Of a stretch of 64,000 nucleotides of DNA, positions 23,368 through 36,690 are shown piece after piece. This DNA is from Nemertoderma westbladi (Eukaryota; Xenacoelomorpha; Nemertodermatida; Nemertodermatidae). Location: NCBI GenBank assembly GCA_032718475.1, contig JAUCBJ010000448.1, forward strand, positions 1-64,000. Reading direction: 5' to 3'. A program made the translations under genes and the position numbers. Positions within the stretch are counted from its first letter, which is position 1, and the number at the start of each line of letters is the position of its first letter. The notes beneath the pieces are model-generated. The model saw only the letters and a program-made list of their open reading frames with translations, was not told the DNA's origin and searched no databases.

Positions 23368-25586
23368 GTGCCCCACTCGGCTACAGAGAGTGCTAGTGGA
23401 TTTACCTGGATGTTTTGGGCCCAATCGAGAAGGATTGTTGATCTACGATCGTCTTATATCCCCCCGCCCCCCCACCCTTCGAGTTGTTCCTCGAACCATA
23501 TGTTAGGCGTTTATCGCGCTTTAGGGATAGCCTTTTTTAGATTGAAGAAGGCTATCTCTGAAAGTAGGCGAAAACCACCAATAAGATGTTCCTAGACCCC
23601 CCCCAGAATGGGCCAACTAAGAACAGAGAAATTTTTGGGACCGATCCGATGGACCGTTAACCCGCTGGGTCGATTTTGACCCGTTTTTGACCCATTTTTA
23701 GGGTAGCAATTTTAAAAAGCTTAATTTTTTGGGAAGATCGTCACCCCGGAAGATGGGACCAACGCAGTTGGATAGAGGAAGGTCCAAACCCTAGGAAAGT
23801 CTTTTTGGTTAATATCGATCAACTTTCCGTCCGTGATCAGTAAAAGATCGTAAAGATCGTGTTTGACCGCGAATCGGACAGAGAAGGAGTGCTCCAATCG
23901 AAAAGTGGTCAAAGTCAAAAGTGTTTCTCATCCCCGATTTAGGGGGGGTAGCCAAAATTTCAAAACGTCAAAATTAATTTTTCATCAAGATCATGATCTT
24001 CGAAAAGATCATAAAAATAAAATTTTTTCTAAGACATTTGGAGCTTAATTTTCTTAATAGAAATTGTTTACTGGACTGTTTCGAGGTGATTAAAAGAAAT
24101 TCCAACTCGATTGGCCTACCGGTACCGGAGATATGAAGATCCAAAGTCTGACGTATGATCTTTGAAGATCGCTCTATGAAGACTCGGTCGATAAATTTTT
24201 TTAAATAATATGAATGTTTAGAAAGGTGGCGCGCTTCCAACAATGTATCGCGTTTCAAGATGCGGATGACAGCTGCTCCGGAAATCAGACTTTACAAAAA
24301 AAAAACCGGATCTCCAAAGATCATTGATGAATAAGTCGAGAACCATAAGAGATATTCGAAAACTTTCAACGGCAATAATATTCGCCTCTTCAATACGCTT
24401 CGAACCATGTATTCGGATTTTCCATACTGTCGATATTTTTCGAGATACAGCCTTCGGAACATTGGTATGCCTAAACGGGTGTTTGTACCGGTACCTAGGC
24501 CTAGCTGTGCTTATTTTATTTCAATTATACATTCGGATCGTCATCATTTGCGACGGGCTACACGCCAGTTTTTAAATTTTTGAAAAAGACCCAACGGTTC
24601 CAGAGATATGAAAATTTTTCAAATGTACCTCGCGTCGATCGAAAAGTGGCGTCGTCGAAAACGGAAAATTTTAAAACTCAATTTTCACCAAGAAGAATTG
24701 ACTTTGGTGAAAAAGTTTCCAGATGAAAAGTGCTTAGAATCATTAATTACATACAAGGAGATGAAATTCGAGTCACTAAAATGAATTAAAAAAAAAAAAA
24801 TTTCAAAAAGTAAAATTTTTCCAAGTATTGATATTAGATAGGTTTATTAGTTATGCATTTGAATTTAACTTTAACCTTATGATATTGTATTGACTATAGA
24901 GAGTATTAGAAGGTTGTATAATGTTCTTTAAAAGTCAAAAAATTTTTCGCTCGCTTCGCTCGCAGGTCGCCCCCTTTACATTACTCAAACCATTTGGCGG
25001 AGGGAGCGGAAGCGACCGACGCCCCCTTTTTGGAGGGGGGGTATGGGGGGGGCGATTCCCCGCCCCCCACATGCTGTTTTTAAAATGGGATGGTGGGTGG
25101 GTTTACTTATTCATTATCATTTCTGTTCATTGTAAGTTTAGTTATTGGTGGGGGTGGTGGGGGTTAACCCCCACATTATTCAAAGTTTAGTTAGTGGTAA
25201 GTTTGGTGGGGGTGGTGGGGGTTATCCCCCACTTGCACATTTCATTATATGGGATGTTTTTTTGAACCTTATTCTGAAAACTCTTGCATTCTCCTATAAA
25301 AGAGCACTTTGATTTATAAAAGAGCGCTTTGATTTCTAAATGTCACTGTGCCGGGGAGGCACCAGACATAATAATATTAGTACAAGGACTGGTGCATGAG
25401 GAGGGCGGCTGCCAAGTATAACGTCTGTGACCTACTTCTGCGACATACGTCTGTGACTTATATCTGTGACTTACGTCTGTGACGTATGACCTACATCTAT
25501 CTGTGACCTACGTCTGTGACCTACGTCTGTGACTGACTTACGTCTGTGACTAAAAAGAGGGTTTTTGATCCCTACCTACTACTAAA
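23368..25586. repeat. Array unit Y3 (2.2 kb type)
   Basis: A 2,219-bp near-copy of Y1 and Y2 with the 31-nt hairpin at 23,526-23,556, tag at 23,574, purine motif at about 24,994 and the tail minisatellite at about 25,425-25,555. Y2 and Y3 are adjacent and almost identical, which points to a recent duplication. No gene seen. Confidence 0.88.
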
Positions 25587-27697
25587 GTGCCCCACTCGGC
25601 TACAGAGAGTGCTAGTCGATTTCCCTGGATGTATTGGCCCCAAAAACGGAGTGTTCGCAGGTGCGCAGCACTATTAAATCTAAAACGGCCACAAAGACGA
25701 AGACAAAGTCGAAGACGGCCACCCTAGTCTTGCGTTAGCTCTTTAGGGATACAAAACGCGAAGGGCAGTTCATTAACTCAGAAGGTAAGCGAGAACCACC
25801 AATAAGATGTTCCTAGACCCCCCCCCAGAATCGACTGAAAAGTTGCTGAGAAATTTTTGGGACCGATCCGGACGACGGGTAACCCGCTGGGTCCATTTTG
25901 ACCCGTTTTTACCCATTTTTCGGAGTAGATATCTTTAAAGCATTTGTTTGAGAAAACGAGCTCTCCCCCCAACAAGGGGCCAACGCAGTTCGAAAGAGCA
26001 AGGTCCAAACCCCCCAAAAAGTCTTTTTGGGTATACGCCGACAAATATTTTGTCCGCGATCAGTAAAAGATCATGAAGATCGTGTTTGATCGCGAATCGG
26101 ACAGAGAAGGAGTTTCCACATCTGAAAATGGTCTAGCCCATCGTCTTTCTCGTCCCCGAATTGTGGGGGGTAGCCGGAAGCCCAATTTCTCAAAATTAAT
26201 TCTTGACCAAGATCACGATCGTCGAAAAGATCGTAAATGATCTTTAACTTTAAAGCTATTTGGGACTTAATTTTCTTAATAGAAATTGTTGACTGGACTG
26301 TTGCGAGTTGATTAAAAGAAATTTCAACTCGATAGGCCTACCCGTACCGGAGATACAAAGATCCAAAGTCTGACGTATGATCTTTAAAGATCACCCTATG
26401 ATGACTCGGTCGGTAATTTTTTTTAAATTAAATGAATGTTTAGAAAGGTCGCGCGCATCCAACCACGCATCGCGTTCCACGTTGCGGATGACAGCTGCTC
26501 CGGAAATCAGACTTTACCAAAAAAAAACCGGATCTTCAAAGATCATTGCCTAATAAGTCGAGAACCGTAAGGGCTATGAAAAAACTTTCAACGGCAATAA
26601 TATTCGCCTCTTCAATGCGCTTCCAACCATGTATTTGGATTTTTCGTAGCGTCGATATTTTTCGAGATATAGCCTTCGAAACGTGGGTATGCCAAAACGG
26701 GTCTTTGTACCGGTACCTAGGCCTAGCTGTACACGATTGGAGTGATTTAAACATTGGAATCTTAATGATTCGCGACGGGCTACACGCCAGTTTTTAAATT
26801 TCTGAAAAAGACCCAGCGGTTGCAGAGATATGAAAATTTTTCAAATGTACCTCGCGTCGATCGAAAAGTGCCATCGTCGAAAACGAAAAATTTTAAATCT
26901 CAATTTTCACCATGAAGAATTGATTTTGATGAAAAAGTCTCCAGACGAAAAGTGCTCAGAATCATTAATTACCTACAAGGGGATGAAATTCGAGTCACTA
27001 AAATGAATTTTAAAATTTTTTTTGGTTAAAATTTAGTTTGGACCAGGAACGAGGCTTAATCTAATATACAGTCAGTTGGCGGAGGGAGCGGAGCGACCGG
27101 AGCCCCCAAAACTAAAACCCCTGGGTTACTGCCCCCCCTTGGGGGGGATGGGGGGGGGATTATATAAATGGGTTGGTAGGTTCGGTGGTTCTAGAATTTT
27201 ACAATTTACGTTAAAAAAAAAGTAAAAAATTTTTCGCTCGCTTCGCTCGCGCCCCCCCCCCCCCCCCCCCCGCGCGGATTTTACCTACAATATTATTAAC
27301 TACATGTTCATTTAAGCTTACGATAATTTCCTACAGCGTCATATCAATATTTTCCATCCTTACAACTCATAATACTTTTCGCAAAAAATAAATTGTTAAT
27401 AATATTAAAGTCACATATACAACTACTTGGGTGAGTGTTTGTTACATAGTTGCATATATTTACAACATTAAACCTTTGACAAAAAGTATACAATGTGATG
27501 GGCTTACAGAATTTCACAAGAAGAAATCTATTTTCGCCAGCAATGGCGGGGGTGTCATAATATGCCCCCCAACCTGTCCTCCTCCTCAGCCTGCTGTTGG
27601 ACTCCCTGTTTTACTAACACTTTACTATACGACCCTCTGGTAGTATACCCCCTGGTGGGGTCCTACTGCACGTACGCCATACGTCTGTGACTTATAA
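25587..27697. repeat. Array unit X5 (2.1 kb type)
   Basis: A 2,111-bp X unit with tag at 25,795, purine motif at about 27,079 and exactly 20 C at 27,252-27,271. The opening junction is the Y form (follows Y3). Near-identical to X1 and X6 in body and tail. No gene seen. Confidence 0.88.
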
Positions 27698-29808
27698 GTG
27701 CCCCACTCGGCTATAAAGAGTGCCCCTAGTTTTTTCCCTGGATGTATTGGCCCATAAACACAGAGTGTTCGCGTGCGCAGCACTATTAAAACAGAAACGG
27801 CCACAAAGACGAAGACAAAGTCGAAGACGGACGCCCTAGTCTTGCGTTAGCTCTTTAGGGATACCATTTTTTCGACGGAGAGCAAAATGTCAGAAAGTAA
27901 GCAAGAACCACCAATAAGATGTTCCTAGACCCCCCCCCAGAATCGACTGAAAAGTCCAAAGGTTTTTTTTTAGAGCGATCCGGACGACGGGTAACCCGCT
28001 GGGTCCATTTTGACCCGTTTTTTCCCATTTTTCGGAGTAGAAATTTTTAAAGCATTTCTTTGAGAGAACGGGCTCTCCCCCCAACAAGGGGCCAACGCAG
28101 TTCGAAAGAGCAAGGTCCAAACCCCCCAAAAAGTCTTTTTGGGTATACGCCGACAAATATTTTGTCCGCGATCAGTAAAAGATCATGAAGATCGTGTTTG
28201 ATCGCGAATCGGACAGAGAAGGAGTTTCCACATCTGAAAATGGTCTAGCCCATCGTCTTTCTCGTCCCCGAATTGTGTGGGGTAGCCGGAAGCCCAATTT
28301 CTCAAAATTAATTCTTGACCAAGATCACGATCGTCGAAAAGATCGTAAATGATCTTTAACTTTAAAGCTATTTGGGACTTAATTTTCTTAATAGAAATTG
28401 TTGACAGGACTGTTGCGAGTTGATTAAAAGAAATTTCAACTCGATAGGCCTACCCGTACCGGAGATACAAAGATCCAAAGTCTGACGTATGATCTTTAAA
28501 GATCACCCTATGATGACTCGGTCGGTAATTTTTTTTAAATTAAATGAATGTTTAGAAAGGTCGCGCGCACCCAACCATGCATCGCGTTCCACGTTGCGGA
28601 TGACAGCTGCTCCGGAAATCAGACTTTACCAAAAAAAAACCGGATCTTCAAAGATCATTGCCGAATAAGTCGAGAACCGTAAGGGCTATGAAAAAACTTT
28701 CAACGGCAATAATATTCGCCTCTTCAATGCGCTTCCAACCATGTATTTGGATTTTTCGTAGCGTCGATATTTTTCGAGATATAGCCTTCGAAACATGGGT
28801 ATGCCAAAACGGGTCTTTGTACCGGTACCTAGGCCTAGCTGTACACGATTGGAGTCGATTTAAACAGTGGAATCTTAATGATTCGCGACGGGCTACACGC
28901 CAGTTTTTAAATTTCTGAAAAAGACCCAGCGGTTGCAGAGATATGAAAATTTTTCAAATGTACCTCGCGTCGATCGAAAAGTGCCATCGTCGAAAACGAA
29001 AAATTTTAAATCTCAATTTTCACCATGAAGAATTGATTTTGATGAAAAAGTCTCCAGACGAAAAGTGCTCAGAATCATTAATTACCTACAAGGGGATGAA
29101 ATTCGAGTCACTAAAATGAATTTTAAAATTTTTTTTGGTTAAAATTTAGTTTGGACCAGGAACGAGGCTTAATCTAATATACAGTCAGTTGGCGGAGGGA
29201 GCGGAGCGACCGGAGCCCCCAAAACTAAAACCCCTGGGTTACTGCCCCCCCTTGGGGGGGATGGGGGGGGATTATATAAATGGGTTGGTAGGTTCGGTGG
29301 TTCTAGAATTTTACAATTTACGTTAAAAAAAAAGTACAAAAATTTTTCGCTCGCTTCGCTCGCGCCCCCCCCCCCCCCCCCCCCGCGCGGATTTTACCTA
29401 CAATATTATTAACTACATGTAAATCTAAGCTTACGATAATTTCCAACAGCGTCATATCAATATTTTCCATCCTTACAACTCATAATACTTTTCGCAAAAA
29501 ATAAATTGTTAATAATATTCAAGTCACATATACAACTACTTGGGTGAGTGTTTGTTACATAGTTGCATATATTTACAACATTAAACCTTTGACAAAAAGT
29601 ATACAATGTGATGGGCTTACAGAATTTCACAAGAAGAAATCTATTTTCGCCAGCAATGGCGGGGGTGTCATAATATGCCCCCCAACCTGTCCTCCTCCTC
29701 AGCCTGCTGTTGGACTCCCTGTTTTACTAACACTTTACTATACGACCCTCTGGTAGTATACCCCCTGGTGGGGTCCTACTGCTGTACGCCATACGTCTGT
29801 GACTACAA
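27698..29808. repeat. Array unit X6 (2.1 kb type)
   Basis: A 2,111-bp X unit, the same length as X5, with tag at 27,907, purine motif at about 29,191 and 20 C at 29,365-29,384. No gene seen. Confidence 0.88.
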
Positions 29809-32800
29809 GTGCCCCACTCGGCTATAGAGAGTGCCTCTAGGTTTTTTCACTGGATGTAGGGTCTCACCACCGGTCAGGTTGTACTGTTCCGGAGGAACTA
29901 TAACAAGAAGACCAGACCCCGTGATACATGCGTAGCACATGATCTAGTCTAATCCCGAACTGGGATTCTATAGATAGCCTTTTTGAGAGGAGAGAAGGTT
30001 ATCTGGAGAACTAAGCCAAAACGACCAATAAGATGTTCCTATACCCCCCCCCAAAAATTAATTCTAAGAACTTTTCTCATATATATTGCGCTTCAAATAT
30101 TTACGGTTCTCCGGCTAGGGCCAATTTGAGTCAAAAAGTCAGCCTCCCTGGCAACCTCGTTGCTATGGAGATAAGTCCAGAACCGCTAATGCTACGGACT
30201 TGGGACCGGCGCCAATCGATAGGCAGCATATGGGTTTACCTTCAAGAGCTTTTTTTTGGAGCGATCAGATCATGATCTTGGCGGCGATCAGTAAAGATCA
30301 GTTTTGATCTGCAATCGGACACTCAAGGCTTGCTCCAATCGAAAAACTTAACATTACAAAAAGATTCAGCGACCCCACATTAGTCATAATTCCCGTTAAA
30401 AGATTTTCAAAAAAGTGAATTTTTCTTGATCAAAACGCAAGATCATGATCGCGCAAAGATCGGACTTCGTAAAATCGTAACTAAGCATTTTGGATATAAA
30501 CAATTACTGTAGGAAACGTTCAGAACACCGCCCTGAGTCGATTAAAAAAAAAAATGGCTCGATCGGACAACCGGTTCTCGAGATCTGATACCTGATCATT
30601 AAAGATCATATTTTTCGTTTTTTTCAAATTTTCTCGAAAACTTTGTTTGAGACCCCCGATTTTTTTTTTACGAATCGACTTCTATGATGAAGGGGCAACT
30701 TTTGAGCATTTCGAAATTTTCAAAAATCGATTTGATCAGGCCGCGATCAGAAAAGATCGTGTTTTTGGTTTTATTTCGAAGACCAAGTCCTGGGAGTTCA
30801 CCGTATGGAAAAACTTTACATCACAAAAAGATTCCTCACCCTCGAATTATGGGGGGTAGCCAAAATTTGGGCATAAAAAAGTTCAAGTCTAGTGGGTCAA
30901 AACTCAAGATCATGATCGCGAAAAGATCAGTACTTTTAAAATCGAATCTAAGCATTTTTCTAATAAACATTCATTGTAGGAAATGTTTACTGGACCATTC
31001 TGAGTTGATTAAAAAAAAAATTGGCTCGATCGGACCAATGGTTCTCGAGATCTGATACCTGATCATAAAAGATCGTGTTTTTTTAGTTTTTTTGAATTTT
31101 CTCGAAAACTTTGTTTGAGACCCCCGATTTTTTTTTTTACAAATCGACTCCTATGGTGAAGGGGCAACGTTTGTGCATTTCGAAATTTTCAAAAAGCGAT
31201 TTGATCAGGCCGTGATCAGAAAAGATCGTGTTTTCGGTTTTATTTCGAAGACCAAGTCCTGTGAGTTCACCGTATGGAAAAACTTAACATCACAAAAAGA
31301 TTCCTCACCCTCGAATTATGGGGGGTAGCCAAAATTTGGGCATAAAAAAGTTCAAGTCTAGTGGGTCAAAACTCAAGATCATGATCGCGAAAAGATCAGT
31401 ATTATTAAAATTGAATCTAAGCATTTTTCTAATAAACATTCATTGTATGAAATATTCACTGGACCATTCTGAGTTGATTAAAAAAAAAATTGGCTCGATC
31501 GGCCAACCGGTTCTCGAGATCGGCTTCCTGATCGTAAAAGATCGTGTTTTTTTAGTTTTTTCGAATTTTCTCAAAAACTTTGTTTGAGACCCCCGATTTT
31601 TTTTTTACGAATCGACTTCTATGGTGAAGGAGCAACTTTTGTATATTTCGAAATTTTCAAAAAGCGATTTGATCAGGCCGTGATCAGAAAAGATCGTGTT
31701 TTCGGCTTTATTTCAAAGAGCAAGTCCTGTGAGTTCACCGTATGGAAAAACTTAACATCACAAAAAGATTCCTCACCCTCGAATTAGGGGGGGTAGCCAA
31801 AATTTGGGCATAAAAAAGTTCAATTCTAGAGGGTCAAAAGATCATGATCGCGAAAAGATCAGTTTTTTCGAAATTACTTCTAAGCATTTTGGGGCAAAAC
31901 TTTCAAACTAAAAAACATTCACTGGAGTGTTCTAAGTAGATTAAAAAAAATTTCGACTCAATAGGCCTACCGGTACCGGAGATATGGTCGTTTAAAGTCT
32001 GCTTCCGGTAATTCGAAAATATTTCGAAAACCCTTGATCTAATTTTTTCCTTGAAAATATGTGAATGTACAGTTAGTGGACCCGCATCTAACGATATATC
32101 ACAATCCATATTTCGGATGACAGGTACCGGTAAAATCAGACTTTACCAAAAAAAATTCAAATTTTTTCTACTCATGTCTGACTTTCTCTAAAACTATAAC
32201 AGGTATGAAAATACTTTCGCCCCAAGAAATGTTCGCCTATCCAATGCGCTTCTAACGATGTATTCAGATTTGTACAACGGTCAATAGTTTTCGAGATATT
32301 AACAACTTAGGCCCTGATCACCATGATCGCAAAAGATCAGTTTTTTAGAATTTTGATGTAAGCCTTTTCAGACAAAATTTTCAAACTAAGAAACTTTTAA
32401 TGGAGCGTTCTAAGTAAGTTAAAAAAAAATTCAACTCAATAGGCCTACCGGTACCGGAGATATGGTCGTCCAAAGTCTGCTTCCGGTAATTCGATAATAT
32501 TTTGAGAACCGTTGATGGAATTTTTTTTTTGAAAAAATGTGATTGTACAGTTAGGGGACCTGCATCTAACGCTGTATTACAATCCATATTTCGGATGACA
32601 GGTACCGGTAAAATCAGACTTTACCAAAAAAAATTCAAATTTTTGCTACTCATGTCTGACTTTCTCGAAAACTATAATATGTATGAAAATACTTTCACCC
32701 CAAGAAATGTTCACCTATCCAATGTGCTTCTAACGCTGTTCTCGGATTTTGCATAGTATCAAAATCGACTACTTAACCCTCCCGCGGAGGGAACGGAGTG

Positions 32801-34025
32801 ACCGGAGCGCCAAGGGTGGTGGGCGGGGTAGGTGGCAAACACTATTTATAGGGTGGAGGGAGGGGCTAGTATATTACTTTCGGGTATTTGAATTCTTTTC
32901 AATATAGTTTAGGTACCTCAGTCTTATTTATAATATATTATACATTATACCAAATTATATGAAGTTCTAATAAACTAGATTCTCCACCTGTAGGATAAAT
33001 ATACAATGTTGGGCTCATAATATATTTGAAAAATCGATTTTAGTATTTATATTGTATAACAGATTGCTAATTGATATTATTATGGTACTATACTAAAGAC
33101 GCTTTGATTATCTGATCAAAAGGCAAGTACTGGTATATTTTTTAATTCTCTAATCATTCTCTAAACTCTAAATCTCTAAAATCACTCTAAATCTAAGATA
33201 AGAAACATTTGCTTTACTTCTTGTTTGCTTGCGAGGTGATATTAATATATAATACCACAGTATAAAATCAAATGGGGTGAAACCCGTATTAACTGGAAAA
33301 TGTTTCATTATTATTACAATTGGCACATTGATGTAAGTAGTATTAATAAAGGATAAGTTAATAAAGGATAAGTTAATAAAGGATAAGTTAATTATTAATC
33401 CATATCTTCAACTTTGTCTATGACGTTGCATTAATAATAATGTTACTTTATAAATTAGGTCTAAAACCATCTTCTTTACCAAAAAATTATGATAACTTAT
33501 AAGAGGACGGGGTTCGTGATTACTTGTTATTATTATAAATTGCCCCCACTCGGCTTTAGAGAGTGCACCCTTGGTTGCTTACCGGATGTATGGACCACAC
33601 ACTGACAGGGAGGGTAATGTCTGTAGGAGTACTCAAACCAACCCGGCCATTCTAACACAGCCAATCCAACACACTTACCTGAACTGGTTTCAGGATTTTT
33701 GAGGAGAGAGTAGAAGGGTATCTCGAGAACTAAGCATAAACCACCAATAAAATATTCATCGACCCCCCCCCCCCCCCCCCCTCCCCACCCAAATTAAATT
33801 CCAAGTATTTAAGTGAAACTTGCTGACTCGTGAACCTTAACAGTTCTAGCTTTCATGTAAATAATGTTACTTTATAAATTGGGGCCAAACCCACATACCC
33901 ACACAAATATAAGCACCAATTCGCACCATAAATTGTACTCACCTACCTTATAATAAATTTTATTTTATTTTATTTTATTTGATAGAGGGTTATGATATTT
34001 TGTTTGTTTTGGGGTTGGGAATTAA
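29809..34025. repeat. Array unit Z3 (4.2 kb type)
   Basis: A 4,217-bp Z unit. From 29,856 it matches the start of the window (Z1) closely. The stretch 31,750-32,340 is almost identical to 1,880-2,470, so Z1 and Z3 are sister copies. It has the 31-nt hairpin at 29,973-30,003 and the purine motif at about 32,785. The tag at 30,021 is a variant (ACGACC for ACCACC). No gene seen. Confidence 0.87.
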
Positions 34026-36552
34026 GTGCCCCCACTCGGCTATAGAGAGTACCTCTTGGTGGTTTCACTGGATGTATGGGCCAGTTCCGTTTACGTAAGG
34101 TCCGTAGGACTACGAACATCACTCCGGCCCAAAGCCCGACGACGGCCACCTCGCTGAACTGGTTTCGGAAAATTAATGATAGCCTTTTTGAGGGAGTAGA
34201 AGGTTATCTGGAGAACTAAGCCAAAACGACCAATAAGATGTTCCTATACCCCCCCCCAAAAATTAATTCTAAGAACTTTTCTCATATATATTGCGCTTCA
34301 AATATTAACGGTTCTCCGGCTAGGGCCAATTTGAGTCAAAAAGTCAGCCTCCCTGGCAACCTCGTTGCTATGGAGATAAGTCCAGAACCGCTAATGCTAC
34401 GGACTTGGGACCGGCGCCAATCGATAGGCAGCATATGGGTTTACCTTCAAGAGCTTTTTTTTGGAGCGATCAGATCATGATCTTGACCATGATCAGCAAA
34501 GATCAGTTTTGATCTGCAATCGGACACTCAAGGCTTGCTCCAATCGAAAAAGTTAACATTACAAAAAGATTCAGCGACCCCACATTAGTCATAATTCCCG
34601 TTAAAAGATTTTCAAAAAAGTGAATTTTTCTTGATCAAAACGCAAGATCATGATCGCGCAAAGATCGGACTTTGTAAAATCGTAACTAAGCATTTTGGAT
34701 ATAAACAATTACTGTAGGAAACGTTCAGAACACCGCCCTGAGTCGATTAAAAAAAAAATTGGCTCGATCGGACAACCGGTTCTCGAGATCTGATACCTGA
34801 TCATTAAAGATCATATTTTTCGGTTTTTTCCCATTTTCTCGAAAACTTTGTTTGAGACCCCCGATTTTTTTTTTACGAATCGACTTCTATGGTGAAGGGG
34901 CAACTTTTAAGCATTTCGAAATTTTCAAAAAGCGATTTGATCAGGCCGCGATCAGAAAAGATCGTGTTTTTGGTTTTATTTCGAAGACCAAGTCCTGGGA
35001 GTTCACCGTATGGAAAAACTTAACATCACAAAAAGATTCCTCACCCTCGAATTATGGGGGGTAGCCAAAATTTGGGCATAAAAAAGTTCAAGTTTAGTGG
35101 GTCAAAACTCAAGATCATGATCGCGAAAAGATCAGTATATTTAAAATCGAATCTAAGCATTTTTCTAATAAATATTCATTGTAAGAAATGTTCAATGGTC
35201 TATTCTGAGTTGATTAAAAAAAAAATTGGCTCGATCGGACAACCGGTTCTCGAGATCTGATACCTGATCATAAAAGATCGTGTTTTTTTAGTTTTTTTGA
35301 ATTTTCTCGAAAACTTTGTTTGAGACCCCCGATTTTTTTTTTACAAATCGACTCCTCTGGTGAAGGGGCAACGTTTGTGCATTTCGAAATTTTCAAAAAG
35401 CGATTTGATCAAACCGTGATCAGAAAAGATCGTGTTTTCGGTTTTATTTCGAAGACCAAGTCCTGTGAGTTCACCGTATGGAAAAACTTAACATCACAAA
35501 AAGATTCCTCACCTTCGAAATAGGGGGGTAGCCAAAATTTGGGCATAAAAAAGTTCAAGTCAAGTGGGTCAAAACTCAAGATCATGATCGCGAAAAGATC
35601 AGTATATTTAAAATCGAATCTAAGCATTTTTCTAATAAACATTCATTGTAAGAAATGTTTACTGGTCCATTCTCAGCTGATCAAAAAAAAAATTGGCTCG
35701 ATCGGACAACCGGATCTCGAGATATGCTACCTGATCGTAAAAGATCGTGTTTTTTGGTATTTTCAAATTTTCTCGAAAACTATCTTCGAGACCCCAAATT
35801 TTTTTTTTACTAATCGACTTCTATTAGGAAGGGGCAACTTTTGAGTATTTCGAAATTTCCAAAAAGTGATTTGATCAGGCGGCGATCAGGAAAGATCATG
35901 TTTTCGGTTTTATTTCAAAGAGCAAGTCCTGTGAGTTTACCGTATGGAAAAACTTAACATCACAAAAAGATTCCTTACCCTCAAATTAGGGGGGGTAGCC
36001 AAAATTTGGGCATAAAAAAGTTCAATTCTAGAGGGTCAAAAGATCATGATCGCAAAAGATCAGTTTTTAAGAAATCGGATGTATGCCTTTTCAGACAAAA
36101 ATTTATAAATAAGAAACATTCACTGGACCGTACTGAGTAAGTTAAAACAAAATTCAACTCAATAGGCCTACCGGTACCGGAGATATGGTCGTCCAAAGTC
36201 TGCTTCCGGTAATTCGATAATATTTCGAGAACCGTTGATGGAATGTGATTGTACAGTTACGGGACACGCAACCAACGATATATCACAACCCATATTTCGG
36301 ATGACAGGTACCGGTAAAATCAGACTTTACCAAAAAAAATTCAAATTTTTGCTACTCATGTCTGAAATCTCTAAAATTATAACTGGTATGAAAAATACTT
36401 CACTGCAACAAATGTTCGCCTATCCAATGCGCTTGTAACACTTTATTTCAGATTAGATTAGATTCAGATATGGACCCCCTTCCTCTCATGTAGTTTTCTC
36501 AGTAACTATTACTTAATCAGTTCAGCGGAGGGAACGGAGTGACCGGAGCGCC
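34026..36552. repeat. Array unit Z4, 5' part, broken off inside the purine motif
   Basis: The header at 34,026 matches Z2. The 31-nt hairpin is at 34,178-34,208, the tag variant at 34,226, and sub-repeats of about 470 bp follow. Z similarity weakens from about 36,430. It returns for the purine motif (about 36,524-36,552) and stops after its gagcgcc end, where other Z units continue into a G-rich phrase. The following 25.5 kb is unrelated to Z. The matching 3' part is found at 62,101-63,175. Confidence 0.82.
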
Positions 36553-36690
36553 CTTATCTAAATAGTAATAGAGCACACCTGTAGATAACTTTTTTTGTCA
36601 ACCATTAGTGAGTGTCCAGTATACACCAACACTAGCGTATCGGTGTTTACCACTCTCGTTTAATTAATCTTAACTATGTTGTGTGCGTTC
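36553..36690. other. Left edge of the gene-bearing segment, no gene
   Basis: Unique sequence between the broken Z4 unit and the first minisatellite. No open frame, and no clear inverted terminal repeat. A TC dinucleotide is present near the edge, but I cannot claim it as a transposon end. Confidence 0.5.
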
